Below are positions 32,156 through 45,159 of a stretch of 64,000 nt of DNA, in pieces; position 1 is the stretch's first letter, and each line of letters opens with the position of its first letter. This DNA is from Pisolithus tinctorius. Its lineage: Eukaryota > Basidiomycota > Agaricomycetes > Boletales > Pisolithaceae. The translations under genes were made by a program, and so were the position numbers. The notes under the pieces were generated by a model, which saw nothing but the letters and a program-made list of their open reading frames with translations, did not search any database and was not told the DNA's origin. The DNA lies in assembly GCA_024663395.1 (NCBI GenBank), contig JANFAH010000002.1, positions 6,262,001 to 6,326,000 of the forward strand. The letters run 5' to 3'.

Positions 32156-33237
32156 TCTACATCCAAACTGCATTTGATTATCTTGGGTGTCAACCATCCC
32201 TCCCCCACATTTTTACCTTTGTCTGACATCCTCTGCTGCATATCCTTTTTTTTTCTGTCCAAATTTGTTTAGTACGAGTATGTACCATGTCGTAAAGCAG
32301 GCTGAATCAATTCGATGATTCGGAATGTTGCCTGTGACTGAACTTTAATCTCACGCTTTGTGCTCACTGCCTTTTTTTTTGTTGATAGCAACATGTTATT
32401 CACTGACACTCCCACTGCCAGGCAAGGAATGTTCCCATCCCCCTTCACTGCTATTGACGCTTTATCTGCATCAAGATCTGCACCATTTAATTCTTTGAGA
32501 CTCGTTCTGCTTGGTATGTGTGACATCTTGATGATGGGGTTCCTGCTCACTGTGATGTTGATAGTGACTTTTGTTTTTAACTGCTCAAGACTTGTGCTCT
32601 GGTAAGTAGGATCCTACTTGGCTGTATGTAGTGATCTGACAAATTTTCTGCATAGTTTTTCCCTTCCAGAGGTTCGTCATCTGGTCTAAATCCCCTTGGA
32701 CTGACACCCCCTGCTGACTTCGTGTCGCACTTTCCACCACCTGTTGACTTTGAGTCCCAGGCATACTGCCATTGGCTTTGCATCACGGTTTCCAGAATGA
32801 TCTGAGATGGCTGTTCGCTGTCCAAAGCCTCAGAAGCATCGCAATGCTTCGCCTTCTATGAGTAATTCTAATATTGTGAATTTTCCCTGTCTTCAAGCCT
32901 CATGTTGTGCTCATCATTTCTCTACAGGCCTCCTCCACTTCATCTGTCCAAGCTGGTCTGGTACCCAGTGTACTCACTGACCATCCTTCATCTTTGTCTG
33001 GTAATGAGCCATCACTTTGTACTTCTGGCCCTTCAGTGTGTGCAATTTCATTATGGTATTCTTCATATCATCTTAGCTCCCCTACAGGTCCTATCGATGT
33101 TGTCTGCCTCAACCAACTGGCTGCCTGATGTAGCCACTCCATCATCAAACAACCAAGTGTCACTTGGTATACCTGCCCCTTCAGTATGTTCTGATCCTAT
33201 GTCTAAGAGGTTATATGTGTTTACTTTTAGGTAGAAT
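32156..33237. other. No confidently supported gene
   Basis: Short frames only. Part of 32900-33230 may hold 5' exons of the downstream KDZ gene, but no motif supports this. Confidence 0.4.
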
Positions 33238-36200
33238 ATGACACAGTCATTGTTTGTCCCTCCTCCCCTAGCTCGTCAATGCCGCCCTTTTGGTATGAAA
33301 GCACTGTACCTCCCTGCACCTCCACCTGTCTTTGTACTTCCAGGCCACCAATGCCATGCTCAAGATACTGCTGCAATGCCACATCACCCTCAGCACCAAC
33401 CTGTTGATGTCTTCAATGCTGTGAATGAGCTCGAACTCAGTGAGGTTGGCTTGCCTTCATGTCCGAGTGGTTCACAGAAGTGTGAGAACCAATGGCGATG
33501 GTGGTCACAAGATATCATTCCAGCACTTCTCAAGCCCTACATGTGCTATCTCGAGGCATCCCAATCCCTCTGCATGGTGGTAGACCCCCCAGTCATCCAT
33601 CGATGTTGCACTTGCACAGTGTATCAACTCACTGTTTGCTGTCTCTTCTTTGACCATATGTGACCCTTTTGTTGTTTGCTCTTATGATGCTTATGTATAC
33701 CCAGGTTTGGAGGATGTTGGGATAAGCTACTGTGCATGCACCCCAGCTCCAATATGCCTCATGGGCCATGGGTTATTTGCATCATCTCCTGTGGTACCTA
33801 CTCTGGCAGTTGACCTTCATGTACTGGAGTTTGTAAAGAAGCTCTTTGTCCAGCTAACCCCAAACACAACTGCATGGTGTGAAGCACTTGAAAGCTTCCT
33901 GGATGGTTGAGGGTATAGACTGCCGTTCAAGGTATGTACTTTTCCAAACACCATCACTGGATCTCTGCCTTCATCTTCACATCCACCCTGTATGCTACTT
34001 CTTGTATTGGTATATCATCATGGTTTGAATGTACATGTACCCACACAAATATCTCTGGTGTAATGATGGGTGCTTATTCAAATAATCAGGACAATCTCCA
34101 GCGGTGTTTCAGTAATGCTTATCATTGGTATACTGTATTGACAATATATGTGGAGGACCATATTTCTGCTATGGTCCAGTCCTTTCGCCCAAACTCCATG
34201 CCACAGCAAGATAGCCCCTGGCCAAGTGACTACCTATGTGCCCACTGTCCTCTTTGCTTTGGGGGAGGTGACTTACAGAGCTCTAACCCTCCTCAGGATG
34301 AGTGAGTCAATGACAAGCTCATTGTTGCTGACTAGATGACTGAGACCCAATAGCTTTGACTGCATTGTCTGCTTAGATGCATGTTTCACTCAGAAGAGAA
34401 CCAACAAATCTGCCACTGATGACCCTCCCAATCCCACCAGCACTGTATTCATCCCTGAGTCAGAGGTGAAGGCCATGGAGGTTTTCATTGAGAAACAGAG
34501 ATCCCTCCCAACCAGTCAACATCATTCTCAGACTCAAAACCAGCAGGACAGGTTGGAGGATGGAATGAGGGTGCCTGCCTCTGTGTTGGATGGGTGTGGA
34601 GATTCTTTCCATGCAGCAGATGAGAAGAGGCAAAAGGCCAGCACACAATTTTTTGCAGATACAGGGCTTATGGCTTTGTTGTGTTGTCATGATCATGTCC
34701 TCTGGTTGGTTAATATGACATCAGCAGGTGAAAAGCAGCACTATGCCCTAGCACTGGTGAAACATCTCTTTGACCATCTCCCTGCCAAGATGACTGTTGG
34801 CCTCTTATATGACATTGGTTGTCAATTGGAGCGTAGCTATCGAAAGTGGAAACTCCTTGATGATGGGATACTCTCCAGGTTGAAGTTTGGTATTTCTGTC
34901 TTCCATGCTTATGGTCATCAATGGCCATGCCAATTGGTATATCACCCACGTAAATGTGTAGGCTTTGGCTTGTCAGATGGTGAGGGGTGTGAGCGACTAT
35001 GGAGTGCCCTAAAAATGCTTATTCCAATTCTTCGAGTTTCTGGGGTAAGCATTGACTCTTCTTCAAATATAATTCCAGTGCTCATTTTACCCTTAGTATC
35101 ATCAGAGATTATTTGTCCTTGACAATCAAATTCGACACTTGGACAAGAAGTCTTTTGATGCATTTGGCCAGTGGCTGAGCAGGAAATGGTCCCTCTGCAA
35201 AAGTAGGAAATTGGTGGCTTTGGAGGCTCTTCATGCTCTGCATGTTGACATGCAGACTCTACAGCATGAGTGGGCTGCACAAGTACATGCACAAACTCAA
35301 CTTCTACCTCATTAGTCTGTTCCCTTTGTGTGTGTGTGATCATATGACTCACCAACCTGTAGGTCAGTCAAAGAACAAGGGTTCTGAACAGTTGGCACAT
35401 GTTCTTGCCCTGGAGAAAACAGTTGAGGACTATCAGTGCCATGTGGATCAGTTAGAGAAGGATCTTGTTGATGATTGTGTCAATGACATTGTTGACTACA
35501 ATCTACAACTTGCTGCAGCAAAAGGGTCACTGTCAAAGGCAGCCCAGGCCCTCAAGAAGAAAAAGGCTTCATTGGGACTTTCTGCCCAAACTGACCTTCA
35601 TCTGCTGAGGAACAACAAGTGGCTCCAAACACAAACAAATCCACAAGCACTTAAGGTTCGGATAAGGGAACGACTTCATCAGCGCAAGTTTGAGTTCCAG
35701 TGACTACAATGGTCATATGGGACCTCTTCCAGTAGTGAGCAATTTTTTATTTCTGGCTGCTATGTTCAATAACATCATGTAGAAAACCATTTACAGTCAC
35801 ATGTGGAGTCATCCATGAAACAATGAGAGCCTACCATCCTGAAACTTGTCACCACATACAATAATCTCTGTGGTGAACTGCAGAGTATGATACGACTGTG
35901 TAAGGCACCACCTGGTGCCATCCCTCCCAATCCCATACCTTCTAAAGGTATCTTTCAGCTGGATGTTGATAGTGATATTTGGCAGGATGGTCTTGAGGAG
36001 CTTAGTGCTAGCACCCCACGTTGGCTTGCTGATGAGAGTGTGTGCAAGGGAATCAGGCTGATGTTGGAAGTTGATCACTGTAATGAAGAAGAAAGAAGGT
36101 TGTCAAGAGAGCGGTCTATCATGCAGGAATGGTTTTCCATGGAGTGGCTGAGTGTAAAGTCTGCTCTGGAAAATGTGGCAGGTGAGTGCAAATACCATGT

Positions 36201-36648
36201 TTATGTCCCATCTCATAGGGAGTTAGATGAATATTACAAGTATCACCTGCATGCCTACAGGGATTCCATTGTTGCAGTATATGTCAAATGGGAGGCCAAG
36301 GTTCGACATATGCCATATGCATGGGCTGCATCTAGGCCATGGGGACCTACAGCAGAAGACATCAGGGATTGCCTTGCTGCCACACATAATGCTGGTGGAA
36401 CCCATGCTTCAGAGGATCTAACAGCACCAGTATTAGAAGAGAACAACTCTGATGAAGGGGATGTAATGTCAGAAGGAGATGATGAGCTGTTGATGGCCAT
36501 TGAAGAGATGGAACTGGAAGAGGAATGTCCCACTGAGCAAGCAAATGAAGGGGAATTTACAGAGGATGAGGATTGGTTGGAGGACATTGGAACTGGTTAT
36601 TTGCCCTCATCACCATTGCAGGTGCCATCAAAAAGGCATAGATACTAG
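33238..36648 (+). pseudogene. KDZ (Kyakuja-Dileera-Zisupton) transposase gene, interrupted
   Basis: The N-terminal part has NQWRWWSQDIIPALLKPYMC and Cys pairs (CCTCTVYQ, YCACTPAPICL), then VPTLAVDLHVLEFVKKLF and TAWCEALESFLDG, followed by TGA 33908 where the family has Arg-Gly-Tyr. Further exons give CAHCPLCFGG, SFDCIVCLDACFTQKR (first acidic site), LLYDIGCQLERSY (second), FHAYGHQWPCQLVYHPRKC and SDGEGCERLWSALK (Glu). The C-terminal coiled region (35370-35703) and a last exon (35887-36648) with GIFQLDVDSDIWQDGLEEL end in an acidic tail. Exon borders are approximate. KDZ elements are known to be linked to TET/JBP genes, and a TET/JBP relic lies 7 kb away. Confidence 0.75.
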
Positions 36649-36833
36649 ATGCATACCTAAGCTTCATCAATAAATAGTTTGTGCCCAGAGAAAAGATATG
36701 TATGAGTGATCTACATTCAATGTTACCCTAAGGAACTCTGTTTTATGGTGACCTGCAATGCCTTTGACCTCCTGCTGGGTCAAGCATTATGATTGATTAA
36801 ACTAACAAGAGAATGCACATAGTGCATTGGAAA

Positions 36834-37500
36834 ATCCTCAGCATTGCTGGGAAAATCCCCAGAGTGGGTGGGAGAATCCCCAGCATTGCCTGGAGATTCC
36901 CCAGGTCAGAACTTGGAGAATCCCCAGTATAGCTTGGAGAATCCTCAGAGTGGGTGGGAGAATGCCCAGAGCAGGTTGGAGAATCCCCAAGACAGAACTT
37001 GGATAATCCCCAGTATACCATGGAGACTCCCCAGAGTGGGTGGGAGAGTCCCCAGAGCAGGTTGAAGAATCCCAAGCATTGCCTGGAGAATCCCCAGCAG
37101 TGCTTGGGGAATCCCCAGGTCATAGCTTGGAGAATCCCCAGAGTCAGTTGGAGAATCCCCAGCATTGCCTGGAGAATCCCCAGAGTGGGTTGGAGAATCC
37201 CCAGCATTGCCTGGAGAATCCACAGAGTGGGTGGGAGAATCCCCAGCATTGCCTGGAGAATCCCCAGCAGTGCTTGGAGAATCCCCAGAGTGGGTTGCAG
37301 AATCCCCAGCAGTGCTTGGGGAATCCCCAGGACATAGCTTGGAGAATCCCCAGAGTTGGTGGGAAAATCCCCAGCATTGCTAGGAGAGCCCCTAGAGACA
37401 GGAGTTGGCTGGGAAATTCCAAGCATTGCCTGGAGGATCTGCTGCATACCCTGTGGATCCCCAGAGTGGGTGGGAAAATTCCAATGACACCTGGACAATC
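36834..37500. repeat. ~27-bp minisatellite (GGAGAATCCCCAG core)
   Basis: About 24 variants of a 27-28-bp unit such as GGAGAATCCCCAGCATTGCCT. Because 27 is a multiple of three, long frames stay open on both strands, encoding Asn-Pro-Gln- or Gly-Glu-Ser-Pro-rich repeats. No start context or flanking domain supports a gene. Confidence 0.85.
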
Positions 37501-37789
37501 TTTGACTTGTATGCAATGGCCAGGACTGGAGATCACTGAAGGCTTGGGAAGCATGGTGAAAGTATATGTCTGCTGTGCCTGGGCAATCACCATCACCAAG
37601 TATATTCTACTCCCTCCATCAGATGTCACCAGTCTTTCCTCAGTGGTCTATGGCCATACTTTTTCACATATTCATATTGTATATAGTGCTCAAATCAGAT
37701 TCCATGGAAATAGGTACTTGGCATGATACACACTCCTGTCAGCAACATGGAGACTCCAAATCATTTTGATTGATCCTTCATGCTGTGAT

Positions 37790-38380
37790 GGTGGTCTATT
37801 TGAACTGGAGGTTCCCATGATCATCTTGGAATAGGTCTGTTTGGGCTGGATGCCCTGGGAACAGGTCCATTCAGGCTGGGGAAACTCCCAGGATGCACTG
37901 GGAACAGGTCTATTTAGGCTGGAGAATCCCCCAGGATGCCCAGGGAACAGGTCCATTTAGGCTGGAGAATCCCCCAGGATGCCCAGAGAACAGGTCCATT
38001 TAGGCTGGGGAATCCCCCATGATGTCCAGGGAACAGGTCCATTTAGGCTGGGGAATCCCCCAGGATGCACTGGGAACAGGTCTATTTAGGCTGGAGATTC
38101 CCCCAGGATGCACTGGGAACAGGTCTATTTAGGCTGGAGATTCCCCCAGGATGCCCAGGGAACAGGTCCATTTAGGCTGGAGATTCCCCCAGGATGCCCA
38201 GAGAACAGGTCTATTTAGGCTGGGGAATCACCCAGGATGTCCAGGGAACAGGTCCATTTAGGCTGGAGAATCCCCCAGGATGCACTGGGAACAGGTCCAT
38301 TTAGGCTGGGGAATCCCTCAGGATGCACTGGGAACAGGTCCATTTAGGCTGGAGAATCCCCCAGGATACCCAGGAAATAG
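37790..38380. repeat. ~43-bp minisatellite (CAGGTCCATTTAGGCTGG core)
   Basis: About 13 units of ~43 bp with alternating internal variants (GCCCAGGGAA or GCACTGGGAA). It shares the AATCCCC word with the 27-bp array just upstream, so the two may share an origin. No gene seen. Confidence 0.85.
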
Positions 38381-38607
38381 GTCTATTAACTCACTGGGGA
38401 AAGCCCCATTTGGACCCCAGGCACTCTGTTATAGATGTAATAATCCTGGAGAAAGTCCATGTCTGACACCTTGCTCTGGAGAATCTCCAGGGCCTGGCGA
38501 ATCTCCAGCAGTCACTGGGAATACCCAGGTGGTCAACACCTATTAGGTGGATACATCTATAAGAATATATGAACCTAATAGGTCCCCTGGGGGGGGTGAC
38601 TGAAGTG

Positions 38608-39373
38608 TCATGGATGCGATCAGGGAGAGTGGAGAACAGTAGATTATACTGTAGCTGTTGCAATTTTGGGAGAATGATGGATGAGACTGGTATGAAGACG
38701 TTGCAGGGAGCAGGGAGGAAGGATCCATATGCTTCTTGGACTGGAGAGACTGAAACGACCACATAAGACCTTTCCAAACGAATGACAGACCTGAGGCAAC
38801 CAAAGAATGTCCTCCTAGAGGTCATACTGACAAGAAGAACACACTGTCCAAGCTGGATGGGCTGGGAGGGGGCAGATGAGGATGGGATGTACCAGGATGC
38901 TTCAGGACAGAAGCTGGTAGGAACTCCTGGTAGATATACATAGCCATGGTCCCTAGCAAAGGGGACAAGCAAAATGACTGACATGGAGGTGGCCATATCA
39001 GAAGAATTAGTGAAATGAGCATCTTTTTGAGGGAGTGCTGTAGAAATGTGTGGGGTGCGCAGATCCTTTCCAATTTTGGAAGGTAGGATCGCATGGCTGA
39101 GCACTACAAGCGAGTGTGGGAATGGTTTTGGTATCTGCAGAAATGGTGGAGATATGTCGAAAACCAGAATGCCATACATGGGCGCTTAAGATTTTTCACC
39201 AGTGCTTAACTCGCTTTCTCCTTTTCTTTTCTTTGGCATTGATGACTTGTTCTTGTGCAAGGGATGACTGCTGGCATTTCTGGCTGTCCTTCCTCACATG
39301 AGGGCTATGGTCTTCATCTCCATTCATCAGCTATGTCCATGTCCACCTCACCAAACACCTTTGGTGTGTGACA
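38608..39373. mobile_element. Repeat R1, copy 3 (5'-truncated)
   Basis: Homology to R1 begins within TCATGGATGCGATCAGGGAG and ends with the usual TTTGGTGTGTGACA. Its minus strand has the longest version of the R1 ORF (39179-38391, 262 codons). Confidence 0.65.
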
Positions 39374-41600
39374 ATGCAAAGATGAAACACTTAAACCATC
39401 ATGTCAGAGCATGAAATTAATCAATTGCAGCAGAGCTGTCAAAAATGTTCACACTTTTTCTGGTGTGGCTGCAGGGGTGAGGTGACCTCGCACTGATGTT
39501 TGCCTCAGTTCAAAATTGTGACTAGTTCAATGCAGATTTGAAGTCAGACAGCTTGAACTCTTTTTGAACTGACCATCTATGGGCACATAATGTACCTACA
39601 TTGTACCATATGACAGGGCCAGCAGAGGCTGACAATTGGCTATGTCCCACAGGCCAGTGGAGGTCAAGCCCTACATTGAGTCATCCCCCTGCTGTATGGA
39701 CTGGCCCAGCTTCTATTATCAAATAACACATGAGTAGGCCACAATCAAATTGTCCCTGTAGTACCTGGAGTAGCCTAGTGTGAGATGTCACCTATCCAGT
39801 GGCATGCTGCAGCATATGTAGGTCAGCACTGGAAGTTGGCACAAGACCTTGGCATGCATCGGGATAACTCAGCAGTGTAGTGTTGTATGATTTTGGAGCA
39901 CTCCAGGGCATACCATGGCCCTCTGGGGTGAGCTGTGGCATATCTTCCTAAGTGAGCTGTGGAAAGCCAGCCACTCTGGAGCAAATGGTGGAGCATGCCA
40001 TTGTCCTCCAGGGTAAGCTGTGGCATGCCAGCCACTCCAGAGCAAATTCCAGAGCTGTCATAGTCATGCCTCGACCCTGGCTGGACTTGGCCTTGCACTC
40101 ACTCAGTCTGGCCTTGGCCTCGCCTGTCCTGTATCTCCAGTTGGTCTAGCGCAGTGGACACTGCTTTGCAGTGTCTGTCATTCGGTTAAGTCCTGCCCAG
40201 TCTTGTCCCCGGTCCACCCTGTCCCGGTCTCCATCATCTTAGTCATATCTTACTAATACCTGTCTTACCAATCACCTTAGCAATCCTTGCAAGACTGGCA
40301 TTACCGGTCTCCATACTATAGTTAATTCTGGTATATAAACTCGTAGATGCTCGGCCTGTACCCCTCAGTCTGAAATCAACTAAGTTACCCCTGATAACCC
40401 CGTCTCGGCCTCTGACTCGGACTGGGACCCACGCAAGGGAATAGCGCTGTACTCTCAGTTGCTAAGTCCAACCAGTCCAATTCTTCTGTACTCTCGTCTC
40501 TCCTCTTGATCCCGACCCTTTGGCCTCACGCCCTCTTTGGTCTCTGGTCCAGACTCAACCTGGACATCCCGTACTTGACAAGAGCACACTGCAGCACATG
40601 TGGCAGAGTATACCATAGCATGTGCCACAGCATGCCAGCCACTCCAGAGAAAATTCCAGAGTAAACTGTGGCACATGTGCCAGAGCATACCATAGCTTTT
40701 CAGAGCACTCTGGAGCATGCAATGGCCCTCTGGGGTAAGCTTTTGGCATATGTTCTGAAGCAAACTGCGGCATGCCAGCCACCCTGGAGCAAGGAGCAAA
40801 TATTACCAGCATACCCAGCATGCCTACCCCCTGCAGATACTACCAGAATTGGCATAGCTTAAAAGGTCAGTATTCAGTATCACAAACTGGGATGCAGCAC
40901 CATGTATTCAGAAGCAGTAGCAGCTGGCAGATATGGCATTCCACATTATGGCACACTGCAGCATGCAGCATAATTCATGGGGAAGTTGTGGCAACATGTA
41001 CTGTGGCACATGGTGGCACCTGCTCCATAAGTCTCTGGAGGGTCACAGCAGCCAGCAGGGATTGCTCGGCACACACTGGCAATGTGGCCAAGTTGGCTAG
41101 ACTTGACAGGGATGCATGGCAGCTGGCAGCATGGGCACAGCATACAGCAGCAAACACTTGATTGGCTTATGATCTATGTCAAAGCTTCATATGTGGCATG
41201 GATGGTTCTGCATATGGCAGCACACAGTTAGATGCAGAGGAATAAACTGGCAGTTCTTGGCAGCCAGTGGCATTGGCCCAACATATGGCAGCACACTTTG
41301 GGATTGAGTAGGATTCATGTCAGTGCTTGGCAACCAGCATGGATAGTTCTGTATACAGCAGCACACAGCTAGGGTACTATAGGTATGGACATGAAGCATA
41401 GCATGAATTGTTGGTATACTGCATATCTTACCACTGGTATAAGATCATAACCTATACTTCATATGATCACAGAAGGGTGGCTAGTAATGTTGTATTTATG
41501 TCATAGATTTCATTCAAACTGGGATTGTGCCAATCAATACTGGACACCCTGGGCATTAAATAATGACCAATACAATACAGTACAAGATGCCATGGGTGAT
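39374..41600. repeat. CpG-poor satellite-like region with GCATGCCAGCCACTCCAGAG words
   Basis: The motif GCATGCCAGCCACTCCAGAGCAAA and words around GTGGCATATSTTC recur at 39950-40060 and 40580-40800, either side of a solo LTR that split one tract. A looser GGCAGCACAC series follows (40960-41380). No gene is supported. Confidence 0.6.
40056..40580 (+). repeat. Solo LTR related to Element 2
   Basis: 525 bp from TGTCATAGTC to GTACTTGACA, flanked by a perfect 5-bp TSD AGAGC (40051-40055, 40581-40585). It is homologous to the Element 2 LTR, sharing CCCACGCAAGGGAATAGCGC, TATATAA, and the self-primer word AGTCTGAAAT about 35 bp after the TATA box. Recombination between two LTRs is the usual origin. 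Confidence 0.9.
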
Positions 41601-41712
41601 TTACATGCCAGTGAGAGCCTGCCACACCAATGGAATGTGCATCCAATCACTTTGATGGACTCCAAGCCAGTTGTGAATATTGTCCCACATGTAGAATGCC
41701 AGTGAGCAGTGG
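41601..41712 (-). pseudogene. C-terminal fragment of TET/JBP-like gene, beyond R1
   Basis: Minus frame AFYMWDNIHNWLGVH, ending at TAA 41603-41601. It continues the frame of the fragment ending at 43174 once R1 copy 2 and one duplicated ACTG are removed. Confidence 0.65.
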
Positions 41713-43173
41713 TGTGAGTCAAAGTGTGGAAAGCTGGTGAAAACCAACCAAAACCAACACCAAAGACAAATATGAGTGAGTGGTGGTTTACCTCCACAGA
41801 ACCTGGAGGGCAGAGAAACCTAAAGTGGGGGAAACTTTGATGGCAGGTGCTCCTAGCACAAGTTGTTGACGAGTTATGCAGGAGTAGACAAGTGAGTGAT
41901 GACTGGATGGGGGATGCTGAACAGAGTGAAGGTGTTCTGCCAAAAGGACTTCTAGAATGATGGACTTCAATAAAATGTGCTCCTCGTGCAAGTTGTTGAC
42001 AAGTTACACAGGAGTGGAGGAATGACTAAGCAAGGACTGCTGACTAAGCATGGGGTGGACTGCAGATGATGAAGGATGGCAGATAGACTCTTCTGAATGA
42101 GCCTCAACTACCAAGTATATGAATGATGACAGATAGACTCTTCCAAATGAGCCTCAACTGTTGACAACAAGATAGGCACTGAACTGACTTTGTCAAAGGG
42201 GGCTAGGGCATTGGGGGTCTGTGGGGCAATGGAAGCATACACGATTGCATCTCCCACCCTTCCATCCTCTCAGCGAAGTTAACAAAAACTTCATGAATGG
42301 GGTTCTGACGGAGGAGGTGGAGAAGGGGGAACGTCTTCTGCTGGATCTTGCAGTAAGAAGGCAAGATGCACATCATACTCATCATGGATGCAATCAGGGA
42401 GGCTGGAGAACAGTAGATTATACTGCAGCTGTCACAATGTGGGAAGAATGATGGATGAGATTGGAATAAAAATGGTGCAGGGAGCAGGGAGGAACAATCC
42501 ATATGCTTCATCAAGAGGGGAGACCAAAATGACCACATAAGACCTTTCTAACCAAGTGACAGACCTGAGGCAACCAAAGAACATCCTTCTGGAAGTCATA
42601 CTGACAAGGAGAACATGCTGACCAAGCTGCATGGGATGAGATGGGGCTGATGACAACTGCATGAACCAGGGGGCTTCAGGACAGAAGCTGGTGGGAACAC
42701 CTGGCAGATATACATAGCCATTGTCTCTGGCAAATGAGACAAGTGAGATGATCGACGAAGAGGTGGCCATGATTGATGGACTTAGCAAAATGAGCATCTG
42801 ATGGATGGAGTGCTGTAGAAATGCATAGGGTGTGAGGATCCTCTCCAAATTTGGAAGGAAGAATTGTGGGGCTGAGCACTTTAAGTGAGTGTGAGAACAG
42901 AGTCAATATCTTTGGAAATGGTGGAGATACAATGAAAACCAGAATGCCATACACAGGCACTAAAAACTTTTAATGCATGCTTAACTTGCTTCCTCTTTTC
43001 TCTTTAGCACTGACAACTCATTCTTGTGTGAAGGATGACTGCTTATGTCCAGCAGTCTTTCTACACATGAGGCCTTTAGTCTTCATCTGCATGCATGGGC
43101 ATTGTGCACAACTCGTTGATGAGTTAGGCAGAGTCAGCTGTAACCATGTCCACAACACCTTTGGTGTGTGACA
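41713..43173. mobile_element. Repeat R1, copy 2, inserted in the TET/JBP-like gene
   Basis: Same termini as copy 1 but with ~0.4 kb missing (join near 42190). The flanks carry a short duplication CAGTg/CAGTt (41707-41711, 43175-43179). The coding frame on the two sides reads through when R1 is removed. Confidence 0.7.
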
Positions 43174-44014
43174 ACAGTTGCCACTCACATCATTCACACC
43201 ATGCCACAAAAGCTGGCCAGAAAAGGCTACAACAGTGCCAGGCTGGTAATCAAATTGAATACCAAGAGAGGGAATGTCAAGAATGCATTTGGAATAATTG
43301 CTGACACTAATGAGCATGTTGTACCAGTCAGCACAGGATTGTGGGTTGCAATGGAGGGGAGCCAACCAGTTAGCAATCATGGAGATGTTGGTATAAACCA
43401 CTGGCCAGTGTTGGAGCACTGCCAACATTTCGGGATCATTCATGGCAGACCACTCAGACAGCTGCCACATGGCTTGGTGACTGGCATTGTACAAGGGAGG
43501 GTGCATAATTGAGAGTGAAGCAGAGAGAATTGCCAATGGTGTTCAGACAGCATGGATCCATTGCTGAGTGGCTGGAGCTGCAAGGTCAGCAGATATGGAA
43601 GGCTGGTGTGCCCAAGTCTACAATGTTAGCAATAGTATTTTGAGATAAAGCACTAGGATGATGCACACAGCATGACCAAGTTGATGCCAGGCTGGCAAAA
43701 GCTCTAAGCAGCCCAATGGCAAATGGTGATCCACCAGAAAGTAATCAGGTGATGTTTGCCAGGAACCATCAGATATGCTTCAAGTCAACATAGTGGAAAG
43801 TAGGGGAATAGCTCCCACCATCTGGTCCTTGGTAGGGTTGTGAACTGAGGACAGCAGGATGCATCACAATGCCTACCTGCATTGATTGGGACATTGCACT
43901 GGGTAGATACCACAAAGCAATTGCATCCCCTTCACCCAGAATGATTGCAGGAACATCCAAATAACCACTCAGATATGGTGGGTGAGCAGAAAGGATATGG
44001 GCCTCCTGGTTCAA
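43174..44014 (-). pseudogene. TET/JBP-family 2-oxoglutarate/Fe(II) dioxygenase, broken
   Basis: The exon 43536-43174 has MAILSASLSIMHPPLYNASH, VYTNISMIANWLAPLHCNPQ, DMLI-like WYNMLISVSNY, FDYQPGTVVAFSGQLLWHGV, and is cut by R1 after SGNC. The upstream exon 44014-43769 has HPPYLSGYLDVPAIILGEGD and ALWYLP; weak exon-like sequence lies between. Agaricomycete TET/JBP proteins oxidise 5-methylcytosine and use an HxD...H iron site. Here the first motif reads HCN (Asp to Asn, a G to A change on the coding strand), so the copy would be inactive even before the R1 insertion. It is close to KDZ remnants, the known genomic association of this family. Confidence 0.7.
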
Positions 44015-44339
44015 ATTGAAACCTGTTTCTCAAGGTGATAGGCTTTCTGACAGCCTGATTAATTCAATGCTGGAGGGAACTGCAATAATTGTTAGCAGGA
44101 CACATGGCACTGCTATTAAAACAGCATACAGGGATTGTGATAGGCCTGGGCCAGTGTTGCCGCCATTTGATTGAGCACAATACATGTCTGGACCTTGAGT
44201 TCGAGAGGTTGTGGCAGGACAGTGGCAGTGCAAGGATGCATCTCATGGAGAACTTGGTGGTGCAAGACTGTTGTGGGGAGAGCAATCTCCCTACACTAGG
44301 AGTGTGTGTGTGGTGTCAATAGGAGGTCCACCAAGTGTC

Positions 44340-45159
44340 TATAGGCTTTGCAACAAAAGCAATGCAAATGTGACCCCTCTCAAGCATCTTTGACACCCTC
44401 TGCACTCCAGGTTGCCCAACACTCCATCCTTTTCATTCAAATCACTTCCCCTGCCATCACATAACCTCTAGACACTCCCCTTGGCCATTGTGATGAAGGT
44501 CCAACACTTATGACAGCTTTCTGGTCACCTGTGCTTGCTCACTTCTGCTCTTCAGGTTCGCACTGTCAGTTGTGTAAGCACTTTCTTGTCACTTCCATTG
44601 TCTTCTTGTTCACTCTCATTGTCTTCTTGTTCACTTCCCTTCAGACCACTTGCACTTCCCTTACCTTAGTCACTCTTTTGATTGCCAATACTATACCAGC
44701 CTCATGGCCATTATTATGTCAATCATTATGTCAATCTCAACTAATTACCATCCTTTCTTGTCACTCTTTTGACTTTTGATGCTCCTTACTTCATAGTTAC
44801 ATACTCCACATGTAGCACCTCATATATCTGTCATCATTGACAGGAAAAATAACAACTTTGAAGCCTCCAAGTTAGAGACAGAGAGAGAGAGCAGAAGTAA
44901 CAATGTCAACACAACCCCTTCCCTTTCCCTTGCCTAGCACTGAGTAGCAGGCATATTTGCAACACTTTCAAGGCCAGCTCAAGGCTAGTCTCCCCCTTAA
45001 TCAATCACACTCTTCATTTACAGGTCGATCAACTTGCATGACTCTGTTGCATTCACTCCCCACCATCCTCCTACAGCTAGAGCAACTCCCCTTGGGTCAA
45101 ACTCACCCCCTCAGACCACCTATCCCTAGGCTGGAGCCCACACCCTTATACTGGGTAGT
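44340..45159. other. No supported gene
   Basis: Short frames only, with a GAGA tract near 44880 and tandem CTTGTTCAC words near 44610. CpG-poor. Confidence 0.5.

Noticed and set aside
36834..38380. Microexon or protein-coding repeats
   Set aside because: No GT donor pairs with the recurring CCCCAG, and the long open frames follow from the 27-bp period.
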